From: Streptomyces sp. JJ38
Lineage (GTDB): Bacteria; Actinomycetota; Actinomycetes; Streptomycetales; Streptomycetaceae
Reading direction: 5' to 3'
Length of the DNA stretch: 64,000 nt
Assembly: GCF_019303475.1 (NCBI RefSeq)
Contig: NZ_JABLSI010000008.1
Span: 123,998 to 187,997, forward strand
Position numbers and translations under genes: made by a program. Within the stretch, counting starts at the first letter, position 1, and every line of letters begins with the position of its first letter. Positions 51,973 through 61,433 of the stretch are shown in pieces. The notes below the pieces were generated by a model, which saw nothing but the letters and a program-made list of their open reading frames with translations, was not told the origin of the DNA and made no database searches.

Positions 51973-52578
51973 TCACACCCTGCTCGGGGTCCGCTCGGCC
52001 GCGGCGATGCGCGAGAGTGCCTCCGGGCCCCGGCACGGGTGCGCGCCGAGCGCCACGTGCCCCGCGACGATCCCGGGTTCGGCGCGCATCAGCCGCCAGC
52101 CCCGGGCCAGGAGGACGGGCAGCGGCTTGCGGCTCTCCCGCACGTCCCGCAGCAGCCGCCGCCGGAACGTCGTCGACGGGCGTCCGCGCAGGCACAGCGC
52201 GTCCGCCAGCAGGCCGAGCTCGGCACAGCGCCGGGTGAGCTGCGCGGCGAAGATGCCCTCCGCGACGAACAGCCGGGCCGCGCCCAGCTCGACCTCGGCC
52301 TCGCCCGCGCGGGCGCTGGCGGAGATGTCGTAGACGGGGGCCCTCGTCCGTCCCCGCTCGCACAGCTCCCGGACGGCGGCCAGCGCGGCCTCGGCGTCCC
52401 AGGAGCCCGGCGCGTCCCAGTCGGTTCCGCCACCGGGCAGGAGGGGCAACGACGGGTCCCCGGCCTCCTTGTAGAAGTCGTCCAGCCGCAGCACGGGCAG
52501 GCCGGCGCGGGCGGCGAGCGAGGACTTCCCGGAGCCGGAGGGGCCGGTCAGCAGGATCACGCGAGCGGAGTCGGTCAC
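51973..52578 (-). CDS. Uridine-kinase-like P-loop protein
   Basis: A 201-residue protein with Walker A GPSGSGKSSL near residue 12, then LPVLRLDDFYKEAGDPSLPL, APVYDISASARAGE and LFVAEGIFAAQLT, the layout of uridine kinase family proteins (D-D-F-Y and F-V-A-E-G-I-F motifs). It could phosphorylate uridine/cytidine or a related small molecule. GTG 52578 is used; ATG 52680 gives nonconserved residues. It does not carry the nucleoside operator seen elsewhere. Confidence 0.8.
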   Translation of the reverse strand: MTDSARVILLTGPSGSGKSSLAARAGLPVLRLDDFYKEAGDPSLPLLPGGGTDWDAPGSWDAEAALAAVRELCERGRTRAPVYDISASARAGEAEVELGAARLFVAEGIFAAQLTRRCAELGLLADALCLRGRPSTTFRRRLLRDVRESRKPLPVLLARGWRLMRAEPGIVAGHVALGAHPCRGPEALSRIAAAERTPSRV

Positions 52579-52702
52579 GAGACGCCATTGTCCCGCATTA
52601 CCCCGTACGGGTGAGCCCCCGGGGGCGAAAACGTGAACACCGGACACGGGCTCCACTACGCTCCGAGTCCGCCCCCTCACCCGACCGAACCACGATGGAC
52701 TG

Positions 52703-53062
52703 GTGCCGATGCCCGCTCACGCCCGCCCCCGCACCCGCCACGGCCTGCGTGCCGCGCTCACCGTCACGGCCGTGGCGGCGGCCGCCCTCGGCGCGGCGTC
52801 CGGCTCCGCCCAGGCGGACGTCGTCGGCGAGGACCCGGTCGGCACGGCCGCCGACACCGCCGGTCACATCCTGGAGCCCGTCACCGCCCTGCGCCCCTAC
52901 GCCCTCGCCGGCACCGGGGTCGACCCGCTCGACAACGCCGTCGGCGCCCAGATCGCCGACTTCCAGCCCGTCAGCACCGCGCCCGTGGCCGCCCCCGTCA
53001 CCCAGGGCGGCGCCAGCCTCGACAGCCTCACCGCCCCCGTCACCGGCGCCCTCGGCGGCTGA
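52703..53062 (+). CDS. Small secreted protein
   Basis: A 119-residue protein with a signal peptide (LRAALTVTAVAAAALGAASGSAQA) and a low-complexity mature part (TALRPYALAGTGVDPLDNAVGAQI, PVSTAPVAAPVTQGG). Probably secreted, similar in character to 39886-40371. GTG 52703 may be leaderless with CACGAT seven bases ahead; ATG 52709 is the alternative. Function unknown. Confidence 0.65.
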   Translation: MPMPAHARPRTRHGLRAALTVTAVAAAALGAASGSAQADVVGEDPVGTAADTAGHILEPVTALRPYALAGTGVDPLDNAVGAQIADFQPVSTAPVAAPVTQGGASLDSLTAPVTGALGG

Positions 53063-53133
53063 GGCGCGCACCCCGCGCGTTCCGGACGGCATCCGGTGCT
53101 GACGAGGGCCCGTTCGTCAGGGGGCGCCCACTC

Positions 53134-55149
53134 TCACGAGCCGGGGTCCTCCCCGCCGACGCGATAGGCGTGGAGGTCGTTCGTTCGGTTCTGGTCATCG
53201 AAGCTCAGGAGGAAGACGATGCCGTCGCCCGCGACGGGGGAGACGCCCTTGTAGTCGTCGACCTCGTGCAGGATGCCGTACTGTTCGACGGCGTAGATCC
53301 AGCGCGGGCGTCCGGTGGCGGCGCTCAGGGCGTACAGGTCCCCGTCCCGGGTCGCCACGTACACCATGTCGTCCGCCACCGACGGCAGCGCCGCCGCTTC
53401 GCCGAGTTCGGTGGACCACAGCGCCACTCCGGTCGCCGGGTCCACCGAGACCAACGTGCCGGTCGAGTCGGCGGCGTACAGCCGGCCTTCCGCGATCACC
53501 GGCCCGGTGTCCACGTCGCCCAGCGGCCCGGACCACAGCTTCTCGCCGGTGGCCGCGTCCAGCCCCACCAGATCCGGTCCCTCGGACACCACGGCCACTC
53601 CCTCGCCCGCGGCGAGGGAGCCGATGCCCAGTCTGGCGTCGTACCGCCAGACCTCCTCCCCCGAGCCGGCGTCCAGGGCGAGCAGGTAATCCCTCGCCCC
53701 GTCACTTCCCAGGGCGTAGGCCATACCGTCCGCCGCCCGGTAGGCCGGCGCCGCGGGATCTTCCATGGACCGCTCCCACAGCGGCTCGCCGGTCTGCGCG
53801 TCCAGCCCGTGCAGGGCGGCGTCCTCGGCGTCGTGGGTCTGGATGTCGTCCGGGTCGTAGCCGTCGTACTCACTGACCACGATCACGCCGTCGGTGACCA
53901 CCGGTTGACCGCTCACCACGTGGTCGAAGGTGTGATGCCAGAGCAGTCGTCCGGTCTCCACGTCGAGCGCCACCAGACCGCTGTCCCCGTAGTCCAGCTT
54001 CAGACCGCTGATGCCCACGTAGACCACGCCGTCCCGCACCACGGCTCCGGTGTACCCGTTGATGTCGTCGTAGGCGTAGTCGCCGAACGTGCTGGGTACG
54101 TTGGGATATCGCCACCGCTCCTCGCCCGTCTCCGTGTCAAGGGCCAGGAACCATCCCTCGTCCACGCTGACGAAGACCGAGCCCGCCTCTGTGGTGGGCC
54201 ACGGAGCCGCGCCCGTGCCGGAGAACCCGACTTCCGGCACACGCTTCCACAGCAGTGGCCCCGGCGGCGTGTCGCGGTTCAACGCCTCGGGGTCCGCCGG
54301 CGGCTCGTCTGCCGGTCGCTTGCCGGCCGGCCCGCCCGACGGCGCGGGCCCGGCCCGCCCGTCCGGACCCGACAGCCCGCGGTAGACCAGGAATCCGACG
54401 ACGGCGACCACCAGGACCATCCCGGCCGTCGCCCAGGACAGCGCGCGCCGACGGCCGGAGACGCGGGGCACGGGCGGCCGCGGTGGCACGGGGGGCGCGG
54501 AGGGTGCGGGGGGCGCGGAGGGTGCGGGCGGCGCGGAGGGTGCGGAGGGCGTGGGCGCCGCGGCCGTGACCGCCCGGGTGACGACGTTTGGCGGCCAGGA
54601 GGAGCCCGACGCCTTCGGACCGAGCGCCTCCGTCAGCGCGGTGCGGAGCCGGCCCAGCCCCGGACGGGTGGCGGGCTCCCGGGCCAGACACTCCTCGACC
54701 ACCGCCCGCACCGCGGGGTCCAGTTCGGAGAGCGACGGCTCCTGGTGCAGGGTGCGGTACTGGAGAACCTGCGCCGGGCCGTCTCCGAAGGGGCCGGTGC
54801 CGGTGGCGGCGAAGGCGAGCGTGGCGCCGACGGAGAACACGAGGACGGCCTCGTCCCGCGTCCCCTCCGTCAGGTACTCCGGAGCGACCCACCCCTCCTC
54901 CCGCCCGGTAGCGTCCCGCCGTTCGCCGAGCAGGGGCCCGTCCAGGGTGAGCAGCACGCGGGAGGGAGTGGGGAGCGGGCGGCCGGAGGCGGAAGCCCCC
55001 GACTGCCCCAGGGCGTCGCAGAGCGCGAGCCCGAGGGCGAGCACCGACTCCTCCGGCCAGGGGCCCTGCTCCCGGATCGCGTGCTCCAGGGTCACCGCCG
55101 GTGTCGATGACGCCGCCAAGTCCGTTGTGGAGCCGAGGTCATCGTCCAT
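53134..55149 (-). CDS. Pseudokinase-beta-propeller membrane protein
   Basis: A 671-residue protein. Residues 1-165 are the C-lobe of a bacterial protein kinase without an N-lobe: WVAPEYL, VFSVGATLAFAATGTGPF and VVEECLAREPATRPGLGRLRTAL are kinase-like, but no catalytic HRD or DFG is present. A Pro/Ala linker, one membrane helix (ATAGMVLVVAVVGFLVYRGL) and a PQQ-like seven-bladed propeller follow (LDTETGEERWRYP, LDVETGRLLWHHT, LDAATGEKLWSGPL, VDPATGVALWSTEL, LSAATGRPRWIYA). ATG 55149 is chosen. It is divergent from the related gene at 55343. It may relay an outside signal to a cytosolic partner. Confidence 0.78.
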   Translation of the reverse strand: MDDDLGSTTDLAASSTPAVTLEHAIREQGPWPEESVLALGLALCDALGQSGASASGRPLPTPSRVLLTLDGPLLGERRDATGREEGWVAPEYLTEGTRDEAVLVFSVGATLAFAATGTGPFGDGPAQVLQYRTLHQEPSLSELDPAVRAVVEECLAREPATRPGLGRLRTALTEALGPKASGSSWPPNVVTRAVTAAAPTPSAPSAPPAPSAPPAPSAPPVPPRPPVPRVSGRRRALSWATAGMVLVVAVVGFLVYRGLSGPDGRAGPAPSGGPAGKRPADEPPADPEALNRDTPPGPLLWKRVPEVGFSGTGAAPWPTTEAGSVFVSVDEGWFLALDTETGEERWRYPNVPSTFGDYAYDDINGYTGAVVRDGVVYVGISGLKLDYGDSGLVALDVETGRLLWHHTFDHVVSGQPVVTDGVIVVSEYDGYDPDDIQTHDAEDAALHGLDAQTGEPLWERSMEDPAAPAYRAADGMAYALGSDGARDYLLALDAGSGEEVWRYDARLGIGSLAAGEGVAVVSEGPDLVGLDAATGEKLWSGPLGDVDTGPVIAEGRLYAADSTGTLVSVDPATGVALWSTELGEAAALPSVADDMVYVATRDGDLYALSAATGRPRWIYAVEQYGILHEVDDYKGVSPVAGDGIVFLLSFDDQNRTNDLHAYRVGGEDPGS

Positions 55150-55342
55150 CCGCCACCGCGCCTCCCACTCCGTGACAGAGTCTTCCCCGCCTGTGCGGGC
55201 TTCAATGATGCCCGGGGAGCGCCGGGTTCGCCGGATAACCCAGAGATTCTCCGGATCCTTCCGACCTCCTGCGCGGGTGGGTTGATCTGATGTGTAATGA
55301 CCTCGCCGGGTTCGAGTGGTTCCGCGGGGCACGGGGGTGGCC

Positions 55343-57364
55343 ATGGCCGACGGGGAAGCAGAGCACCGGACGGTGGGTTCCTACCGCCTGGTGGCTCCGA
55401 TCGGTGCGGGAGGCCTCGGCACGGTGCATCTGGGCCGGGCCCAGGACGGCCGATACGCCGCGGTGGAGGTGTGCCCGCCCCGGGCCGACGGCCCCGTTCC
55501 CGAACCGGCCCTGCGCGGCCATCTGGAGCGGCTGCGGCACGTCGCCGGCGCCTTCACCCACCATCTCCTCGCATCGGACACCGAGGCCCCCGAGCCGTGG
55601 CTCGCCTGCACCTGGCTGCCCGGTCGCACCCTGCGGGACGTCCTCGGCCGGCACGGGCCGTGGCCCGTCGCGTCGGCCCTGGTGCTGGGTGTGGCGCTCG
55701 CCGAGGGGCTGGCCGCGATCCACCGGGCGGGGCTCGTGCACGGCGACCTCCACCCGGGGAACGTCCTGCTGACCGCCTCGGGGCCTCGCACTCCGGCGTT
55801 CGGGATGCCCGGCCCGGCCGAGGCCGCGGGCACGACGGCACCTCCCGGCTACCTGCCGCCCGAAATCCTGACCGGTGCGTCCCCGCCGGGCACCGCGGGG
55901 GACGTCTTCGCCCTGGGCGCCACCGTCCTCCACGCCGTGACGGGCCGAGCGCCGTTCGGTGACGGCCCCGCGCACGAGGTCCACCATCGGGCCGTCCTGG
56001 GCGAGCCGGACGTCGTCGGCCTCTCCCCGGAGCTGCCCGTGGTGACCGCCTGCCTGGCCACCCGGCCCGCGGACCGGCCGGGTGTTCCGGAACTGGTCGC
56101 GGAGTTCCGGCGGTGCGCCCGGGGCACGGAGCCGTACGGGGCGGACTGGATGCCCGCCGCCGTCGCCCGGGACGTCGCGTCGGCCGCGCCTCCGGGAGCC
56201 GGGAGCGGGGCGGTGACCACGGGAACCGGCCGCCGCCCCAGTCGCCGCGCGCTGCTCACCGGCGCGGGCGTGCTCATGGTCGGCGGCGGGCTGGGGGCCG
56301 TGCTGGTGGGGCGCGGCGGGGGGACGCGGGACGTGGAGGACGAGCGCGCCGGGCGGGGCTCCGAACGCCCCTCGGGGAAGGCGGCGGACCGGCTCACCGA
56401 ACGGAGCGGGACCGCCCGGTGGGTGGTACACCACGCCTCGGAGCCGGGCCGACGTCCGTCGTCCGACGGCCGCACGGTCGCCGTGCACCACGAGGACGGC
56501 AAGGTGTACGTGATGGACGCCGCCGACGGCACCCTGCGATGGAGCCGGCCCACGGTGATCGGCCCCATCCCCGTCAGAGTCTCCGGGGACTTCGTCTACG
56601 CGTCGGGCGGCGGGGACAACCTGGAGGCCCGCGACGCGTCAACGGGGGCGATCCGCTGGACCTTCGCGCAGGAAGGCGGTCAGGCGCAGCTCGACGACAC
56701 CCTCTACCTGATCGCCAACCGCTACGACTTCCGCGGTGACGAGCACGGCATCGTCTTCGCCCTCGACGCGCAAACCGGCGACACCAGGTGGGGCTGGGAA
56801 CCGGGCAGTTCCCTGCTGTCGCCGCCGAGTCTCGACGACGGCGTCGTCTACGCGCTGGGGACGTTCGGCACGCTGTACGGGTGGGACGCGGCCTCGGGGA
56901 AGCTGGTCAGCCAGGCATCGATCCCGGACGACGTCTATCCGTCCGACCAGAGCCCACTGGTCGTCGACGGGGCGGCGTTCATCGTCGACAGCACCGGCGT
57001 CCTGCACGCGGTGGAGGCCCGCTACGGCACCCGCCGGTGGACCTACCGCACCGAAGCCCACTCCTTGGCACGGCCGGTGGCGTCCGGGGGAACCGTGTAC
57101 GTCGGCGCGGCCGGAAGCCTGCACGCCGTGTCGGCCGACACCGGCCGGCAGCTCTGGGTGTACCCGCACAGCGGGCAAGCCCCGGCGGTGGCGGACGGCA
57201 CCCTCTACGTGGCGCACGACGGCGAACTGCACGCCCTCGACGCGACGGACGGCCAGGAGCTGTGGACGTATCAGGGGGACGCGGACGTGAGCTCCCCGGC
57301 CACGGACACGGAACACGTCTACGTCACCGACGCCGACGGCCGGCTCCACTGCGTGTACCGCTGA
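55343..57364 (+). CDS. Pseudokinase-beta-propeller membrane protein
   Basis: A 673-residue protein with a full-length kinase-like domain (residues 10-265): glycine loop LVAPIGAGGLGTVHLG, then AAVEVC where the VAIK Lys is Glu, VHGDLHPGNVLL keeping Asp, and RTPAFGMPGP where DFG has lost Asp. It is thus probably a pseudokinase. TM segment RRALLTGAGVLMVGGGLGAVLVG follows, then a PQQ-like propeller (MDAADGTLRWSRP, LDAQTGDTRWGWE, WDAASGKLVS, VSADTGRQLWVYP, LDATDGQELWTYQ). ATG 55343 is used. First of the + strand cluster, 27 bases before the hydrolase gene. Confidence 0.82.
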   Translation: MADGEAEHRTVGSYRLVAPIGAGGLGTVHLGRAQDGRYAAVEVCPPRADGPVPEPALRGHLERLRHVAGAFTHHLLASDTEAPEPWLACTWLPGRTLRDVLGRHGPWPVASALVLGVALAEGLAAIHRAGLVHGDLHPGNVLLTASGPRTPAFGMPGPAEAAGTTAPPGYLPPEILTGASPPGTAGDVFALGATVLHAVTGRAPFGDGPAHEVHHRAVLGEPDVVGLSPELPVVTACLATRPADRPGVPELVAEFRRCARGTEPYGADWMPAAVARDVASAAPPGAGSGAVTTGTGRRPSRRALLTGAGVLMVGGGLGAVLVGRGGGTRDVEDERAGRGSERPSGKAADRLTERSGTARWVVHHASEPGRRPSSDGRTVAVHHEDGKVYVMDAADGTLRWSRPTVIGPIPVRVSGDFVYASGGGDNLEARDASTGAIRWTFAQEGGQAQLDDTLYLIANRYDFRGDEHGIVFALDAQTGDTRWGWEPGSSLLSPPSLDDGVVYALGTFGTLYGWDAASGKLVSQASIPDDVYPSDQSPLVVDGAAFIVDSTGVLHAVEARYGTRRWTYRTEAHSLARPVASGGTVYVGAAGSLHAVSADTGRQLWVYPHSGQAPAVADGTLYVAHDGELHALDATDGQELWTYQGDADVSSPATDTEHVYVTDADGRLHCVYR

Positions 57365-57391
57365 GAACCCTCACCCGATGGAGACCGCCTG

Positions 57392-58609
57392 ATGCCCGTC
57401 GTCTACGTCCATGGCATCGCCAACCGCGAGTCCGGCGGCGTCACGCCCGCCGGGCGGATGCGCGACCGGTTGTTCGAGGAGCACCTGCTGCCCGGCCTCG
57501 GCCACGGACCCCACGAGTCGGGCGCCATCGAACCCGCCGTGTGGGGGCATCTGGCCGGCCGCCTGCGGTGGAACGGCCGATCGCTGCCCGTCGAGGACAT
57601 GACGCCGCTGGGTTCGGGAGGTCTGGAGGACGACATCCTGGACCTGCTGGCGCAGCAGCAAGGCGGCTCACTGGAACCCCGGCGGCTCCTGCTCGACATC
57701 GCCCGCACCTCACCGGAGGACGCCGTCGATCTCCTGTTCAGTCTCGTCGTGGGAGAGGACGGGGAACTGACGGTGGAGCAGAAAGGCCGGCTGGCCACCG
57801 GCCTGGTCCGCTACTGCGCGAGCCTCCCGGAGGGGGGCGGCCCTCCGGAGTGGCAGAGGAAGGGCCTCGACAACGACGACGCCTTCCTCGCCCGCCTCCG
57901 GGAGGCGTCCGCCCCCTGGACACCACCGCTCGACACGTCTCCGCGGGAGAGGGCAGCCCCCGGCGGGGGCCCGGGGAAGATCCGCGGATCCGGCGTCTGG
58001 GACCGGATCGGATACCGGCTGCGCGGGCTGCGCCGGCGCATGGTGTCGTCCACGCAGCGCCCCGCCTCCCGGGTCCTGCACCGCACCGCCCGCCGCGTCG
58101 TGCCCCGCTACGTGGGAGATGTGACGGCGTATCTGGCCCAGCGGGGAACACCCGGGAATCCGGGGCCGATCGTCCGCGCCGTCGGGGACGCCGTCGAGCG
58201 TGCCGCGGCCGGGCGGCGGGACGGCCGGCGGCTCGCCGTCGTCGCACACAGCATGGGCGGCAACATCGTCTACGACCTCCTCACACACTTCCGGCCCAGC
58301 CTGGAGGTCGACGTCCTGGTGACCGTGGGCTCACAGGTCGGTCTGTTCGAGGAGCTGAAGCTGTTCGGGGCCAGTGACCACGGCCTCACCGGGGACCGTG
58401 GAAGCCGCGTGCCCAAGCCCCCGGGCGTGCGCAGGTGGATCAACGTCGTGGACTTCAACGACCCGCTGGCGTTCCGGGCGGAGCCGGTCTTCGAGGGGGC
58501 CGAGGACTACCGCTATCCCACCGGTGCGCTCTGGGCGCACACGGCCTATCTGGTCCAACCGCACTTCCACGCCCGCCTCGCCGCCCGCCTGGACGGTGAC
58601 CCGAGGTGA
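57392..58609 (+). CDS. Alpha/beta hydrolase in the caspase locus
   Basis: A 405-residue protein. It opens PVVYVHGIANRES, has Ser287 in the nucleophile elbow LAVVAHSMGGNIVYDLL and later VLVTVGSQVGLFEELKL and FNDPLAFRAEP, with HTAYLVQ near the end. It looks like a lipase-like or PGAP1-like serine hydrolase with a long insertion. ATG 57392 is used; GAGACC precedes it. It overlaps the caspase gene by 4 bases. In the locus it may be an effector acting on membrane lipids; this is inference. Confidence 0.8.
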   Translation: MPVVYVHGIANRESGGVTPAGRMRDRLFEEHLLPGLGHGPHESGAIEPAVWGHLAGRLRWNGRSLPVEDMTPLGSGGLEDDILDLLAQQQGGSLEPRRLLLDIARTSPEDAVDLLFSLVVGEDGELTVEQKGRLATGLVRYCASLPEGGGPPEWQRKGLDNDDAFLARLREASAPWTPPLDTSPRERAAPGGGPGKIRGSGVWDRIGYRLRGLRRRMVSSTQRPASRVLHRTARRVVPRYVGDVTAYLAQRGTPGNPGPIVRAVGDAVERAAAGRRDGRRLAVVAHSMGGNIVYDLLTHFRPSLEVDVLVTVGSQVGLFEELKLFGASDHGLTGDRGSRVPKPPGVRRWINVVDFNDPLAFRAEPVFEGAEDYRYPTGALWAHTAYLVQPHFHARLAARLDGDPR

Positions 58610-59766
58610 CCACGGTCTTCACCCGCACGGTGCAAGGGCCTGCCCTGCACGTCCTGGTCATCGGCGTCGGGCGCTATCCGCACTGCGGTCCGGAGGCGTC
58701 CTTTCCGCCCGCGCGCGGCATCGGCGACCTGCCGGGCGCCGCACGGACGGCCGAGTCGATGGCCCGCTGGCTGGTCGCCGAACAGACCGCCGACCCCGCG
58801 CTTCCGTTGGCGTCACTGGAACTGGCGATCTCCGGCGACCGCGCGGGATCCGCGCTGCGGTGGGACACCGGCTCGCGTTCCGTGACCGTGGAGGGCGCCA
58901 CCCGGGACCACGTCACGGCGTGCTTCGCCGCTTGGCTGGAGCGCTGCACCGGTGAGGACGACGTCGCCCTGCTGTACTTCTGCGGTCACGGCCTGGCCTC
59001 CGAGCCCACCGAGCAGATCCTGCTGCTGGAGGGTTTCGGCACGCCCCACGACCCGTTCGGTCACGCGGTGGACCTGTACCGCACCTACGCGGCGATGCGC
59101 AGCTGTCCGGCGGCGACTCAGCTGTTCCTGATCGACGCCTGCAGACTGAGCCCCTCGGGGGCGGACCCGCACAGCCGCTTCGACGCCCTCGTCCCGGTGC
59201 CGCCCGGATGGCCGCTGTGGCGCACCAGTGAGCTGGTGCTGCACTCCGCCTCCTTCGGCCAGCCCGCCTACGCACCCGCGGACGGCGACACCCATTTCTC
59301 CCGTGCCGTCCGGGAGGCGTTCGCCGGAGCCGCCGCCCGGCAGGGGGACGACGGCGTCTGGCGCGTCACCACCGCGCACCTCGGGGCCGCCGTGGCCGAC
59401 CTGATGGCACATCGGGAGGCCACGCCACCGCAGCGGCCCGAGATCGTCCTCGCCGGCTCACCCGGCGGCACCGTGCTCCGCGTCCTGCCCGGTACGCCCG
59501 AGGTGCCCTTCCAGGTGCGCTGCGCCCCGGACGAGGCGCAGCCGGAGGCGGACCTCTCCCTGGTGCGGCCCGGCGCCGCGCTGGCGACCCGGCATCGCCC
59601 GCCGGGCAGCCCTGAACGCTGGCGCGGCACCGTTCCGGTCAGCAGCTACGACGTGCGGCTGCACTTTCCCGGCGGTGGCTGGCAGGACGAACTGCGGGAG
59701 GACTGGACGGTCTACCCTCCCTGCCGAACCGCCTCCGTCCCGGTGCGACGCACGGAGCAGGTATGA
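58606..59766 (+). CDS. Caspase-like cysteine protease (peptidase C14)
   Basis: A 386-residue protein. Residues 1-240 are a caspase fold: LHVLVIGVGRYPHC, the regulatory LPGAARTAESMARWLV, LYFCGHGLA with catalytic His128, and LFLIDACRLS with catalytic Cys179, then LVLHSASFGQPAY. The C-terminal 120 residues are a beta-rich appendage (PEVPFQVRCAPDE, YDVRLHFPGGGWQD). Bacterial caspases are commonly found in conflict and programmed-death systems. GTG 58606 overlaps the previous stop and its stop overlaps the next ATG. Confidence 0.88.
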   Translation: MTTVFTRTVQGPALHVLVIGVGRYPHCGPEASFPPARGIGDLPGAARTAESMARWLVAEQTADPALPLASLELAISGDRAGSALRWDTGSRSVTVEGATRDHVTACFAAWLERCTGEDDVALLYFCGHGLASEPTEQILLLEGFGTPHDPFGHAVDLYRTYAAMRSCPAATQLFLIDACRLSPSGADPHSRFDALVPVPPGWPLWRTSELVLHSASFGQPAYAPADGDTHFSRAVREAFAGAAARQGDDGVWRVTTAHLGAAVADLMAHREATPPQRPEIVLAGSPGGTVLRVLPGTPEVPFQVRCAPDEAQPEADLSLVRPGAALATRHRPPGSPERWRGTVPVSSYDVRLHFPGGGWQDELREDWTVYPPCRTASVPVRRTEQV

Positions 59767-61433
59767 GCAGCCCTTCCCCGGACACGCTTCAGGCCGAACT
59801 CCGTTATGACGCGGGTTCCGTCGCCGCGCCTCCCGGGGCCGTGCTGGCGGCCGTGGAGGTGGTGGACGAGGGGCTGCGCGCGCTCGGCTGGTTCGCGCTG
59901 CGCGCCGAACCGGTGCCGGTGCCGCTGCGGCGCGGCGTCCGGTACCTCCTGCGGGGATGGGCGCCCGGCGGCGCCGAGATCCACACCGTCGTGCGGGTGC
60001 CGCTGCGCGGACGCTCTGTCACGGCCGTGCTGCGGCCGGAGCCCGAGGCGGTCCCGCGGACGGCGCGGCGACCCGCCCCACCCCGTCCCCCCGAGGTCCG
60101 CGCAGCGCCGGGGCGGGAGGGCGTGACCGGCCTGCGGGTGGCCCAGGACGGGGCGTGGTCGGTCAGGGCCGACGTTCCCCACGGCATGCCGCTCGACCTC
60201 GTCGCCACGCCGTGGGCCGGGCCGCCGCGCTGGCTCCCCCGCATCCCCGTCGGCAGCGAGGCCACCCTGCTGGGCTACTTGCGACGCGGCCGGATCCCGG
60301 CCGCACGCGCGGTGGCGCTCGCGCTCCTGCGGGACCGGCCCGAACCCTCCGGGACCGACCGCGACCTCCTGCTGGACCTCGCGCTGGGGTACGGCCTGCT
60401 GCATGACGCGGACGCCCGCGCCGACGCGTGGATCCGGGCGCTGTGCGACCGCTGGCCCGCGAGCCCCGACGCCGCCCTGCTCGCCCTGGGCCTGCGGCTG
60501 CGCAACCGGCGGCCTCCCGGTCGGACCCAGCTGCGCGAGTTCACCCGCCTGCTCGAAACCGGCCTTCCCGTCGTCTCCGAAGGAGCCAGACTGGCCCTCG
60601 ACTTCCTCGGCTGGGCGCGGGAGCAGCCGGGTTCCGAACCGGCCCTGACCCAGGCCGTGCTGAGGCTGGGCCGGGAACTCGCCGCGGCCTGTCCCGGCCT
60701 GCTGCACTCGGTGCTGCTGGCCGACGGCGAGCCGTACACCGCACCGAGGGAGGCCACCGGACGGCTGGCGGAGGAACTGCCCTCGGCGCCCGTCCGGCGG
60801 GTGGTGTTCCCCTCGCCCGGTGTCGCGGTCCTGGCGCCGCCGGCGCCCGCCGGCCCTCCGGGCCCGGCTCCGGTGACCGGGTCCGGGACGCCGGTGCCCG
60901 ACAGCGGAGGTACCGCCGCTCCGCGCTTCCGGCTTCGGTTCTCCGTCGACCTGCTGGGCCCGGCCTTCGCGGACGCGGGAGGCCCGCCGCCCGTCGAGGA
61001 GCACGGCGACCCCGCCGGGAACCTCCGGTGCCGGGCGAAGCACACCCCGGAAGGGCTGGAGCTGGAGGTGAGCTGGGTCGGCGCCGACCCGCCGCCGCAC
61101 CGCCTGGTGCACCTGTGGGTCGGCGCCGGCGGCCGGCGGCAGCCGCTGCTGCTGCCGCTCGTCCCCACGGTGGACGGCGGTTACACGGCGGCTCTCAGAC
61201 TTCCGGTCACCGGCAACTCGGCCGAGGTCTCCCTGGACGAGCATCCGCTCGCGGAGGACGCGCTGAGCCGGGAGGACCTGCTGCGGCAGGTCCCCGCATC
61301 GGTGCGCGCCGCGTTGGGCCGGGCGCGCGGCTGGTGGGAGGAGACGGCCGATTCCCGCCCGCCGGGGGATCCGCTCCGGCGGGCCATCCGAGGGGAATCG
61401 GGCGGCTCCGCGTCGCGGGGGGACCAGGCGTGA
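59763..61433 (+). CDS. Unrecognised multidomain protein of the caspase locus
   Basis: A 556-residue protein not matching any family I know. The N-terminus (to about 110) is beta-rich (AELRYDAGSV, LGWFALRAEPVPVPLRRGVRYLLRG); the centre has an alpha-solenoid-like stretch (RRGRIPAARAVALALLRDRPE, DLALGYGLLHDADARADAWI) and a helical region with LDFLGWAREQPGS; residues 430-560 are again beta-rich (FRLRFSVDLLGP, LELEVSWVGADPP). No catalytic motif or membrane segment. ATG 59763 overlaps the caspase stop; its stop overlaps the next GTG. It could be an adaptor or a caspase substrate. Confidence 0.7.
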   Translation: MSSPSPDTLQAELRYDAGSVAAPPGAVLAAVEVVDEGLRALGWFALRAEPVPVPLRRGVRYLLRGWAPGGAEIHTVVRVPLRGRSVTAVLRPEPEAVPRTARRPAPPRPPEVRAAPGREGVTGLRVAQDGAWSVRADVPHGMPLDLVATPWAGPPRWLPRIPVGSEATLLGYLRRGRIPAARAVALALLRDRPEPSGTDRDLLLDLALGYGLLHDADARADAWIRALCDRWPASPDAALLALGLRLRNRRPPGRTQLREFTRLLETGLPVVSEGARLALDFLGWAREQPGSEPALTQAVLRLGRELAAACPGLLHSVLLADGEPYTAPREATGRLAEELPSAPVRRVVFPSPGVAVLAPPAPAGPPGPAPVTGSGTPVPDSGGTAAPRFRLRFSVDLLGPAFADAGGPPPVEEHGDPAGNLRCRAKHTPEGLELEVSWVGADPPPHRLVHLWVGAGGRRQPLLLPLVPTVDGGYTAALRLPVTGNSAEVSLDEHPLAEDALSREDLLRQVPASVRAALGRARGWWEETADSRPPGDPLRRAIRGESGGSASRGDQA

